Of a stretch of DNA of 13,789 bases, positions 6,188 to 13,575 are shown piece after piece. The notes under the pieces were generated by a model, which had not been told where the DNA came from, did not search any database, and saw only the letters and a program-made list of their open reading frames with translations. Each line of letters opens with the position of its first letter. The first letter of the stretch is position 1. The position numbers were made by a program, and so were the translations under genes. The DNA is from Gemmatimonadota bacterium (GTDB lineage Bacteria > Gemmatimonadota > Gemmatimonadetes > Palauibacterales > Palauibacteraceae), in assembly GCA_030598525.1 (NCBI GenBank), contig JAUVPT010000024.1, positions 1-13,789 on the forward strand. Reading direction: 5' to 3'.

Positions 6188-7777
6188 GTGGACATGGCCA
6201 ACGAGGGCCTGATCACACGCGAACAAGCGGTGCTTCGCGTTGAGCCGGAGCGCCTGGAACAGGTGCTCCACCCGATGGTCGATCCGGCGGTCGACTACAC
6301 GCCCCTCGCGGTGGGAAACCCGGCCTCTCCAGGAGCGGCGACCGGGCGTATCGTGCTTACTGCGAAGGAAGCCGTGGAGGAAGCAGCCAAGGGCGATCCG
6401 GTGATCCTCGTCCGGACGGAGACCTCTCCCGATGACTTCGAGGGAATGGTGGCGGCGGTCGCGATCGTGACCAGTCGGGGCGGCAAGTCGAGCCATGCCG
6501 CCGTGGTGGCCCGCGGCATGGGCACATGCTGCGTGGTCGGCACCAGGGAGCTCGAGATCGATGAAGCGGCGGGCGAGGTCAGAGCTCACGACAAGGTGGT
6601 CAAACGCGGCGATTGGATCACGGTTGACGGGGCCTCGGGAGAGGTCATCGAGGGACAGATCCCGACCATCAAGCCCGAGCCCGGAGAGGACTTCCACACG
6701 CTGATGGGATGGGCGGACGAGTTTCGCGAGCTCCGCGTGCGCGCGAACGCCGACAATCCGGGCGACGCGGACGCCGCAAGAGGGTTCGGTGCCGAGGGGA
6801 TCGGACTGTGCCGCACGGAGCACATGTTCTTCGGTGATGAGCGGATCGACGCCGTGCGAGAGATGATCCTGTCAAGTGACCAGGAGGGGCGGGCGGCTGC
6901 CCTGGCAAAACTGCTGCCCATGCAGCGCTCCGACTTCGTCGGGATCTTCCGTGCCATGAACGGGCTGCCGGTGACGATTCGGCTGCTCGATCCGCCGCTG
7001 CACGAGTTCCTTCCGACCGAGACCGACGAAGTGAGCCGTCTCGCGGCGGGACTGGGCAGGTCGGCGGGGGAGATCGAGGCCGCGGTGGCTCGTCTTCACG
7101 AGGCCAACCCCATGCTGGGTCACCGCGGTTGCCGGCTCGGCTACTCGCACCCGGAGATCACCGCCATGCAGGCGCGTGCAATCATCGAGGCCGCGCTCGA
7201 GGTGGCGGACGAAGGGGTGGACGTCCTTCCGGAGATCATGGTTCCACTCGTGGGACACGAGGACGAATTCGACAACCAGCGTGCCATCGTCGATGCCACG
7301 GCCCAGGCCGTGTTCGAGGAACAGGACCGAAAGGTAGACTACCTGGTAGGCACGATGATCGAGCTGCCGCGGGCCTGCCTCACGGCGGGAGACATAGCGG
7401 CCAGGGCGGAATTCTTCTCGTTCGGGACGAACGACCTCACGCAGACCACGCTGGGGCTCTCGCGCGATGACGCCGGTAACTTCCTGCCCCTGTACGTGGA
7501 AGCGGGCGTGTACGAGCGAGACCCGTTCCAATCGATCGACAAGGCGGGTGTCGGCCGCCTTATGAGCCTGGCCGTACGAGAGGGCCGTGCGACGAGGCCG
7601 GACCTCAAGGTCGGAATCTGCGGGGAGCACGGAGGGGACCCGTCTTCGGTCATTTTCTGTCACTCGCTCGGAATGCAGTACGTGTCCTGCTCCCCGTTCC
7701 GCGTGCCGGTCGCCCGCCTGGCAGCGGCTCACGCGGCGCTGGAAGAGAAGCGGGCCGCAGCGGGAGGAGCATCCTGA
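6188..7777 (+). CDS. ppdK: Pyruvate, phosphate dikinase, central phosphohistidine and C-terminal PEP/pyruvate part
   Basis: The remainder of PPDK, in the same frame as the N-terminal part. In full-length numbering the swivelling phosphohistidine domain has His454 in TSRGGKSSHAAVVARGMG. The TIM-barrel PEP/pyruvate domain has GLCRTEHMFF (Arg560), RLLDPPLHEFLP (Arg616), GHRGCRLG, GTMIELPRACLTA (Glu743), FGTNDLTQTTLGLSRDD (Asn766) and GICGEHGGDPSS (Cys829). All the known active-site positions of this domain are therefore retained. The residue before Ser-His is Ser, where many PPDKs have Thr. If made separately, translation could begin at GTG 6188 or ATG 6194, but no convincing RBS precedes either, and conserved residues encoded at 6143-6187 would be lost. 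Readthrough of TAG 6140, or a sequence error, is therefore more natural than a designed two-gene split. Its TGA overlaps the add start by 1 nt. Confidence 0.88.
   Translation: MDMANEGLITREQAVLRVEPERLEQVLHPMVDPAVDYTPLAVGNPASPGAATGRIVLTAKEAVEEAAKGDPVILVRTETSPDDFEGMVAAVAIVTSRGGKSSHAAVVARGMGTCCVVGTRELEIDEAAGEVRAHDKVVKRGDWITVDGASGEVIEGQIPTIKPEPGEDFHTLMGWADEFRELRVRANADNPGDADAARGFGAEGIGLCRTEHMFFGDERIDAVREMILSSDQEGRAAALAKLLPMQRSDFVGIFRAMNGLPVTIRLLDPPLHEFLPTETDEVSRLAAGLGRSAGEIEAAVARLHEANPMLGHRGCRLGYSHPEITAMQARAIIEAALEVADEGVDVLPEIMVPLVGHEDEFDNQRAIVDATAQAVFEEQDRKVDYLVGTMIELPRACLTAGDIAARAEFFSFGTNDLTQTTLGLSRDDAGNFLPLYVEAGVYERDPFQSIDKAGVGRLMSLAVREGRATRPDLKVGICGEHGGDPSSVIFCHSLGMQYVSCSPFRVPVARLAAAHAALEEKRAAAGGAS
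7762..7769 (+). promoter_or_regulatory. Strong ribosome binding site for add
   Basis: GGGAGGAG sits in the last codons of ppdK, 7 nt before ATG 7777. It gives add its own efficient initiation, independent of whether ribosomes stop at the ppdK amber codon. Confidence 0.7.
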
Positions 7778-8823
7778 TGGACGACGCACAGAGGAGGGAG
7801 CTGTGGGAGTGCCTGCACGCCGTTCCTAAAGCGGAGCTGCACCTGCACCTCGACGGCTCCCTTCGCCCATCCACCATCCTGGACCTGGCGGACGATGCCG
7901 GCGTCACCCTGCCCTACGGCGACGAGCAGTCCCTGTACGACTATCTGTACGTGCAGGACGGCCGCGACCTGGTGGACTATCTCAAGCGGTTCGATCTGAC
8001 GCTGTCCGTCATGCAGACGTCGGAGTCGCTCGAGCGGACGGCCCGAGAGCTGTGCGAGGACGCAGCTGCGGAGAACGTGCGCTATCTCGAGATCCGTTAT
8101 TCCCCGATCCTCCACCAACAGGGAGACCTGACGCTCGAGGAGGCCGTCGAAGCCCCCCTTCGCGGTGTCCGCCGTGCAGAGGCCGAACTGGGGGTGAAGA
8201 CCGGCCTCATCATCTGCGGCATCCGGAACCTGCCCCCCGAGACTTCGGTCCGGCTGGCCGAGCTCGCAGTGGCCTTCAAGGACCGTGGCGTCGTGGCGTT
8301 CGACCTGGCCGGCGGCGAGGCCGGCAACCCGGCAACCGAACACGCCGAGGCGTTTCGTATCGCCCGCGAGGCCAACCTGAACGTCACGATCCACGCCGGA
8401 GAGGCCGCGGGCGCGGAGTCGATCGCACAGGCGCTGCACGGCTGCGGCGCTCATCGGATCGGCCACGGGACGCACCTGTACGAAGACCCTGGCCTGCAGG
8501 CCTACGTCAACGATCACCAGGTGCCCGTCGAGGTCTGCCTGACCAGCAACGTCCAGACGCATGCGGTCGAGAGCTTCGAGACGCACCCGGTGCGTGGCTA
8601 CTTCGACGACGGCCTCCTGGTAAGTCTGCACACGGACAACCGCCTGATGAGCGGTACGACCATGACGGAGGAGTACGCACGGGCGGCCGAGTATCTGAAT
8701 TTCTCCGATCGCGAGTTGGGCGAACTGATCCTGAACGGGTTTCGGAGCGCGTTCCTGCCGTGGAGGGAGAAGGAGGCGCTGATCTCGACGGTCGAGAGAG
8801 AGATCGGTAGCCTGGCTGCGTGA
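7777..8823 (+). CDS. add: Adenosine deaminase
   Basis: A zinc-dependent cytosolic purine-salvage enzyme of the amidohydrolase superfamily that converts adenosine or deoxyadenosine to inosine. The protein has 348 residues. The metal-binding HxH is at 22/24 in PKAELHLHLDGSLRP. The zinc His206 and catalytic Glu209 are in TIHAGEA, His230 is in RIGHGTHLYE, and CLTSNVQTHAV follows at 254-264. The metal Asp287 is in LHTDNRLMSGTTMTEEY. The TDN-RLMS form differs from the TDD of human ADA but, as I recall, is usual in one bacterial Add branch. AMP-type or adenine deaminases are less likely given the SLRP and TSNV blocks. The start is firm: a strong RBS at 7762-7769 and an ATG sharing one base with the ppdK stop. 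It is the last gene of the apparent operon and may handle adenosine derived from AMP made by PurB and PPDK (inference). Confidence 0.94.
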   Translation: MDDAQRRELWECLHAVPKAELHLHLDGSLRPSTILDLADDAGVTLPYGDEQSLYDYLYVQDGRDLVDYLKRFDLTLSVMQTSESLERTARELCEDAAAENVRYLEIRYSPILHQQGDLTLEEAVEAPLRGVRRAEAELGVKTGLIICGIRNLPPETSVRLAELAVAFKDRGVVAFDLAGGEAGNPATEHAEAFRIAREANLNVTIHAGEAAGAESIAQALHGCGAHRIGHGTHLYEDPGLQAYVNDHQVPVEVCLTSNVQTHAVESFETHPVRGYFDDGLLVSLHTDNRLMSGTTMTEEYARAAEYLNFSDRELGELILNGFRSAFLPWREKEALISTVEREIGSLAA

Positions 8824-9165
8824 CTGCGGTCTAGTAACCGTTTCGTCCTGGCACGACCTCGGCTAACGCAATCCAGGAACGGTCCTTGAGGCCTTGCGGC
8901 AGCCCCAAGGTACCCGTATTGATTCGATGCCCTCGATACTCTGTGGAACTTTAATAAGCAGAGACTGCATGTCTGCGTCGAGACAGGCTCCTCGCGAATT
9001 GGTGACGTTCCCGCGAGTCTACGGCAGCGGCATGCGCCGTTTCGATCTCGGTCCCATGTACGGAAGTGCCGGGCCTTCCTCTCACCTCCCCTCTCAGTTC
9101 ACCGCCCCGGCAAGAGCCATATGCCCGATCGCACTCCTAACCCACCCAGCCCCGAGGAGTCGTTC
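8824..9165 (+). other. Non-coding leader between add and the TonB-dependent receptor
   Basis: These 342 nt lack a convincing gene. An open frame from 8894 lacks an RBS and recognisable protein features, and it runs into the receptor start. There is a weak hairpin just after add (CGGT at 8827-8830, ACCG at 8837-8840, followed by TTTCGT). A second one pairs CCTTG 8892-8896 with CAAGG 8906-8910. Neither is a convincing terminator. The only AT-rich island is around 8947-8957 (aactttaataa) and could hold a -10 element, but no good -35 lies at proper spacing. A TGGCACG at 8849 with GC 10 nt after its GG resembles a sigma-54 site, with a poor -12 half. The promoter for the receptor presumably lies here. 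Confidence 0.6.
9154..9159 (+). promoter_or_regulatory. Ribosome binding site deciding the receptor start
   Basis: GAGGAG lies 6 nt before ATG 9166. That start also gives a clean signal peptide, whereas the in-frame ATG at 9121 would add 15 Pro-rich residues in front of it. Confidence 0.75.
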
Positions 9166-12100
9166 ATGAAACTGCAGTTGTTTGTCAGAAACCTGGCCCT
9201 TGTGGCCGTCGGCCTTCTCGCGTTTGCCTCCACGGCCGCCGCGCAGGGTGTGACGACGTCGGCCCTTGGCGGATCCGTCATGAGCCAAGCTGGACAACCC
9301 CTGAACGGCGCCCAAGTGACGGTCACCAATGCTGAAACGGGAACGTCGAACACGACTATCACCAATGAGGCGGGACGTTACTACGTGGCCCACCTCGTGC
9401 CGGGCGGTCCTTACACGATCGACGTGTCCTTGATCGGCCATCGCCCTGAGCAGCGGACCGGAGTCAGGCTCACGCTTGGCCGAACGGAAGGTGCGAGCTT
9501 CGTCCTCACCGAATCGGCCGTGGAGCTTGACGCGCTCGTTGTCGTAGCTGAGTCCAACCCGTTGCTCAGCCCGACGCGTACAGGAACCTCCACCACGATC
9601 GAGGGCGGGGAGATCGAGAACCAGCCAACGATCAGCCGCGACATCACGAACTTCGCTCTGCTCGACTCGCGTGTCTCGATCACCGAGGGCGGGCCAAGCA
9701 TCGCCGGTCAGAACAACCGGTACAACAACATCCAGATCGACGGGGCGGTGAACAACGACGTGTTCGGGCTTGCCGACAGCGGCATCCCCGGCGGACAGGT
9801 TGGCGCCAAGTCGATCTCGATCGAGGTCGTGAAAGAGTTCCAGGTGCTGACCGCACCGTACGATGTCCGGTACGCGGGCTTCAGCGGCGGCCTGATGAAC
9901 GCGATCACCAAGTCCGGCACGAACCAGACTTCGGGCTCGCTGTTCGGGTTCCTCACCAACGAGGGCTTCCAGGGCGATCTCACGGTTAACGACCAGACGA
10001 TCGAGAAGAACGAGTTCAACAACACGCAATTCGGGTTCACTCTCGGGGGCCCGATCCAGAAAGACAAGATCCACTACTTCGTGGGCGCCGAGTTCCAGAT
10101 CTTCAACGGGCCCACCTCCGGCCTGGGAGTGGACCCGGGCGGATCGGAGACACAGCCGGGCGCGGCAGCACGCGGCATCCACCCGGACTCCGCACAGCGC
10201 CTGATCGACATCATGGGCGACGTGTACGGCGTCTCGGAGGCTGATGTGGGCACGAGCGCCACGGCCACGCTGGACAACCCCCGGACCAATCTGTTCGCCC
10301 GTCTCGACTTCCAGCTCGGAGACAACCACCGGCTGGTGGTTCGAGACAACTATGCCAAGAACCGGGCCGACCGGGGTCCGTTCCGCGCGAGCTTCTTCTA
10401 CGGTTACACATCGCAAAATCAGGACTTCACCAACACGACGAATTCCTTCGTCACGCAGCTGTTCTCCACGTTCGGCGGGGTCTGGAGCAACGAGCTCCTG
10501 CTGAACTTCGAGACCGTGCGCGACCTGCGCGACCCGGTCACGGAGTACGCGCAGATCGCGGTCGACGTGGACAGCGACGAGTTGGGAAGCAACACACTGG
10601 TGGTCGGTGCAGAGGAGTTCTCCCAGGCCAATTCCCTGGACCAGGACATCTTCCAGCTCACCGACAACCTGAGTCGGTCGTTCGGTAACCACCGGATGAC
10701 GTTTGGCGCGAACGTAGAGTACTTCAACTTCGACAACCTGTTCTTCCCGGCGTCGATCGGGATCTACGAGTACGACAGCCTGGCGGACCTGGAGAACGGC
10801 ATCATCGGGGCGTACGAGGTCAACACGCTGAATCCTGCCATCGATGACCCGGCCGCGAAGTTCGGCGTGTGGCAGCCTGGTTTCTACGCGCAGGACGAGT
10901 GGGCGCTCAACCAGAACTGGAACCTACAGCTCGGCCTCCGGGTGGATATCCCGATCATGGCCGACAACCCTGTGGCGAACCCACGGTTCGAGCAGGAGTT
11001 CGGGATCAGCACGACGGAGGTTCCGTCGGGCAACATCCTGTGGCAGCCCCGGGTCGGCTTCAACTGGCAGTCGGGTGCGCAGAGGATGACCCAGGTGCGC
11101 GGCGGTGCAGGCCTGTTCTCGGGTCGCCCCCCCTACGTGTGGCTCTCGAACGCCTACGGAAACACCGGCGGCCAGCAGGTGAAGCTATTCTGCGATACGG
11201 ATAACGCCCCGGCGTTCGACCCGTCGAACTATCCCGGCAACCCCCCGCTGTCGTGCACGGACGGTACCACGGCGGCGGAGTCTGGGCTGCCCGTGGTCAA
11301 CATCTTCGACCCGAATACAAAGATGCCGCTCGAGGGCAAGTTCAACCTGGGCATCGACCAGGTTCTGCCGAAGGGCTTCGTCATCACAGGTGAGGTGCTG
11401 TACACCAAGGCCGTGCAGCAGCTCTTCTTCGAGGAGTTCAACATTCCGTCCGAGCAGATCGGGACCGACCCGACGCAGGGCGGCCGGCCCCTGTTCGGCA
11501 CTCCGACCGCCGGCCTACGCGACGGTGCGTACGCTCCGCAGCGCGTGAGCGACGAGTTCGCCCAGGTGATCCGGGTGAAGAACAAGAACGACAACAAGTC
11601 GCTGCTGCTAACCTTTGAGCTGAACCGCCAGATGAGCGATTGGCTTGGCTTGCGGGCCGGATACACGTTCTCGAACGTGGACGACACGCAGGGCCTGTTC
11701 TCCAGTCAGGCGACTTCGAATTACGGCCGGAACGCGATCCGCGGAAACCCGAACGATCCCGAGCTCACCAACTCCTCGTTCGAGCGACCGCACAGGATCG
11801 TCCTGTCAGCCACGTTCCTGGCCGACCTGGGCCGCAACATTCAACTCGAGATCACGCCCCAGTACTTCGGGCAGTCCGGCAACCCGTACTCGTTCGTCGT
11901 GCGCGGCGACATCAACGGTGACGGATACCGTGGCCAGGGAATCAGCCGCGACAACGATCTCATCTACATCCCGAACAACGCCAACGAGTTCCTTTGGGAC
12001 TCCCCTGGCGATGCGGCCGACTTCCAGCAGCTCATCGACGATAACGAGTGCCTGAGCTCGCAGAAGGGTTCGTTGATGGAACGGAACAGCTGCCGCAATC

Positions 12101-12408
12101 CGTGGACGAACCGGTTCGACCTTCGCGGAGTACTGCGGTTCGGCTCTCTCGGACCGGGGCACTTCGACTTCGTGTTCGACTTGTTCAACGCGTTTGGGAG
12201 CACGGTCTACCGGACGGCCGACATCGATCGCGGCGAGATCGCGATCCGGTACCGTGGTCGTGAGGGTGACGTCGATGACGGCCGGATGATCTTCAGCTAC
12301 GAGGGCTCGACGGCCGACAACAACGGCGACGGCAAGGTTGATCCTTATGTGGTTTTCGACGGTGCCTCGCGCAGACAGTTCCAGCTCGGCCTGCGCTACG
12401 TCTTCTAG
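9166..12408 (+). CDS. Oar-like TonB-dependent outer-membrane receptor with carboxypeptidase-like N-terminal domain
   Basis: A 1080-residue outer-membrane beta-barrel expected to import a ligand using TonB energy; the ligand cannot be read from the sequence. Residues 1-27 form a signal peptide (MKLQLFVRN, hydrophobic core, AAAQ cleavage region). About 30-115 is a carboxypeptidase-regulatory-like Ig fold (GGSVMSQAGQPLNGAQVTV, NEAGRYYVAHLVPG). About 130-250 is the plug (NRYNNIQIDGAVNNDVFG, YAGFSGGLMNAITKSGTN), and the rest is barrel, beginning SGSLFGFLTNEGFQG and FTLGGPIQKDKIHYF. It ends QLGLRYVF, with the terminal Phe needed for barrel assembly. Two DxNxDG motifs (residues 915-920 and 1051-1056) look like Ca-binding loops. 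Two close Cys pairs (LFC...LSC and NEC...NSC) could form loop disulfides. The overall architecture matches Oar-like receptors common in Gemmatimonadota, Acidobacteria and Myxococcota. It stops at TAG, just before a terminator hairpin. Confidence 0.92.
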   Translation: MKLQLFVRNLALVAVGLLAFASTAAAQGVTTSALGGSVMSQAGQPLNGAQVTVTNAETGTSNTTITNEAGRYYVAHLVPGGPYTIDVSLIGHRPEQRTGVRLTLGRTEGASFVLTESAVELDALVVVAESNPLLSPTRTGTSTTIEGGEIENQPTISRDITNFALLDSRVSITEGGPSIAGQNNRYNNIQIDGAVNNDVFGLADSGIPGGQVGAKSISIEVVKEFQVLTAPYDVRYAGFSGGLMNAITKSGTNQTSGSLFGFLTNEGFQGDLTVNDQTIEKNEFNNTQFGFTLGGPIQKDKIHYFVGAEFQIFNGPTSGLGVDPGGSETQPGAAARGIHPDSAQRLIDIMGDVYGVSEADVGTSATATLDNPRTNLFARLDFQLGDNHRLVVRDNYAKNRADRGPFRASFFYGYTSQNQDFTNTTNSFVTQLFSTFGGVWSNELLLNFETVRDLRDPVTEYAQIAVDVDSDELGSNTLVVGAEEFSQANSLDQDIFQLTDNLSRSFGNHRMTFGANVEYFNFDNLFFPASIGIYEYDSLADLENGIIGAYEVNTLNPAIDDPAAKFGVWQPGFYAQDEWALNQNWNLQLGLRVDIPIMADNPVANPRFEQEFGISTTEVPSGNILWQPRVGFNWQSGAQRMTQVRGGAGLFSGRPPYVWLSNAYGNTGGQQVKLFCDTDNAPAFDPSNYPGNPPLSCTDGTTAAESGLPVVNIFDPNTKMPLEGKFNLGIDQVLPKGFVITGEVLYTKAVQQLFFEEFNIPSEQIGTDPTQGGRPLFGTPTAGLRDGAYAPQRVSDEFAQVIRVKNKNDNKSLLLTFELNRQMSDWLGLRAGYTFSNVDDTQGLFSSQATSNYGRNAIRGNPNDPELTNSSFERPHRIVLSATFLADLGRNIQLEITPQYFGQSGNPYSFVVRGDINGDGYRGQGISRDNDLIYIPNNANEFLWDSPGDAADFQQLIDDNECLSSQKGSLMERNSCRNPWTNRFDLRGVLRFGSLGPGHFDFVFDLFNAFGSTVYRTADIDRGEIAIRYRGREGDVDDGRMIFSYEGSTADNNGDGKVDPYVVFDGASRRQFQLGLRYVF

Positions 12409-12442
12409 CTAACCGTGTCCCGGCAGGATCCGGGACCCCGAT

Positions 12443-12482
12443 GAAGAAAGCCCCCGTTCTCGTCGAGAGCGGGGGCTTCTTC
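12443..12482. terminator. Bidirectional intrinsic terminator between convergent genes
   Basis: A near-perfect hairpin: gaagaa and gcccccg on the left pair with cgggggc and ttcttc on the right around one bulged A. An inner 5-pair stem, including one T-G wobble, closes on a 3-nt loop (about 18 pairs in all). T-rich arms follow the GC core on both strands (cttcttc reading plus, ctttcttc reading minus). It can therefore end both the receptor transcript and the fbp transcript, which converge here. Confidence 0.88.
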
Positions 12483-12514
12483 GTGGTACCGATTCGTCGG
12501 GCGCGGCGGAACGG

Positions 12515-13537
12515 TCAACCGGCGCTCGACGCCTCCTTCTCCGGAGCCAGGTACTCTCCCGCCATGTCCACCCACTCCCGGTTGCCCATATACAGCGGGG
12601 TGCGCTCGTGCAGAGCCTCTGGCTCGATCGAAGAGATATCTCGCACGCCGTCCGTCGCCCGGCCCCCCGCCTGCTCGCAGATCATGGCGAGCGGCGCCGC
12701 CTCGTACAGCAACCGCAGCTTCCCCTTCGGGCTCTTGCGATCGGGCGGATACATGAAGATCCCGCCATACAGCAGGGTGCGGTGGAAGTCTGCCACCAGG
12801 GAGCCCACGTACCGGTGTGAGAAGTCGCCGCCGTTGCCGTCGTCGCCGCGGAAGTAGTCGACGAGATTCTTCTGGCCGTCGCTCCACCGGGCGTAGTTGC
12901 CCTCGTTGGCGCTGTAGATCCTCTTGCCGGGCTCCGGGATCTTGATCTCGCGATGCGAGAGCAGAAACTCCCCGATCGAGGGATCGAGGGTAAAGCCGGC
13001 CACGCCCTGCCCTGTCGTGTAGACCATCACCGTGGAGGAACCGTACATCACGTATCCGGCTGCCACCTGACGGTAGCCGGGCTGCAGGCAGTCCTCGAGC
13101 GTCCCGTCCCGGCCCTCGCTGATCCGGCGGTGGATCGAGAATATCGTGCCGATCGATATGTTGGCGTCGATGTTGGAGCTGCCGTCGAGCGGATCAAACA
13201 GGAGCACGTAGTCCCCGGTCGGGAACTTGTCCGGAATCTGGATCAGCCCCTCCTCCTCCTCGGAGGCCATCACGCAGAGCTGGCCGTTGTGATCCATGGC
13301 GTTGAACATCACGTCGTGCGCGTACTCGTCGAGCTTGCGCACTTCCTCGCCGTGCACGTTCTCCTTGCCCGCCATCCCGAGGATATCCACCAGTCCGGCC
13401 TTGCTCACCTCTCGGTGGATCAGCTTGGCCGCCAGGGTGAGATCGTACAGGATGTTGGAGAGCGCACCCGTCGCGCCGGAGTGCTTCCGCTCCGACTCGA
13501 TGATGAAGCGGCCAAGCGTGACGACGTATCGATCCAT
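12515..13537 (-). CDS. fbp: Fructose-1,6-bisphosphatase class I
   Basis: A Mg-dependent cytosolic phosphatase that hydrolyses fructose 1,6-bisphosphate to fructose 6-phosphate, the controlled step of gluconeogenesis. The 340-residue protein aligns along its length with the E. coli Fbp family. It has TLGRFI near the start and KAGLVDILG (46-54). The metal residues are ASEEEE (91-96) and LFDPLDGSSNID (113-124, Asp115 and Asp118). It also has NISIGTIFSIHRR, QVAAGYVMYGSST, NEGNYARW, RYVGSLVADFHR and the sugar-phosphate/active-site segment GKLRLLYEAAPLAMICEQAGG (Lys273, Glu279). I chose ATG 13537 because GGAGG lies 5 nt upstream and MDRYVVTLGRFI matches the family start. An upstream in-frame GTG at 13579, giving 354 residues, overlaps the preceding stop and is less likely. 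It converges on the receptor gene. Together with PPDK it suggests sugar synthesis from pyruvate. Confidence 0.96.
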   Translation of the reverse strand: MDRYVVTLGRFIIESERKHSGATGALSNILYDLTLAAKLIHREVSKAGLVDILGMAGKENVHGEEVRKLDEYAHDVMFNAMDHNGQLCVMASEEEEGLIQIPDKFPTGDYVLLFDPLDGSSNIDANISIGTIFSIHRRISEGRDGTLEDCLQPGYRQVAAGYVMYGSSTVMVYTTGQGVAGFTLDPSIGEFLLSHREIKIPEPGKRIYSANEGNYARWSDGQKNLVDYFRGDDGNGGDFSHRYVGSLVADFHRTLLYGGIFMYPPDRKSPKGKLRLLYEAAPLAMICEQAGGRATDGVRDISSIEPEALHERTPLYMGNREWVDMAGEYLAPEKEASSAG

Positions 13538-13542
13538 GCCTG

Positions 13543-13547
13543 CCTCC
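13543..13547 (-). promoter_or_regulatory. Ribosome binding site for fbp
   Basis: GGAGG on the minus strand, 5 nt before ATG 13537. It supports the 340-residue FBPase start over the GTG at 13579. Confidence 0.8.
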
Positions 13548-13554
13548 AGGAGTG

Positions 13555-13570
13555 AGCGTACGAATACGCT
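13555..13570 (-). repeat. Perfect inverted repeat in the leader between comEC-like stop and fbp
   Basis: On the minus strand AGCGTA, TTCG, TACGCT form a 6-pair stem with a UUCG loop. It lies between the upstream gene's TGA (13576-13578) and the fbp RBS (13543-13547). There is no T-run, so it is not an intrinsic terminator. An RNA hairpin or an operator half-site pair are both possible. Confidence 0.5.
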
Positions 13571-13575
13571 ATTTC

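Noticed and set aside
5111..6823. 570-codon open frame on the minus strand opposite ppdK
   Set aside because: Long antisense frames are expected in GC-rich coding DNA. It is complementary to conserved PPDK codons and has no recognisable domain or RBS.
8827..8846. Terminator after add
   Set aside because: The stem has only 4 pairs with a 6-nt loop and TTTCGT after it, too weak to call.
8894..9169. 91-codon plus-strand open frame in the leader before the receptor
   Set aside because: No RBS, no recognisable protein, and it runs over the receptor's RBS and start.
9094..10692. 532-codon minus-strand open frame opposite the receptor
   Set aside because: It is a shadow of the receptor's third-position GC bias, with no family resemblance.
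12953..13555. 200-codon plus-strand open frame opposite fbp
   Set aside because: Antisense shadow; FBPase on the minus strand is unambiguous.
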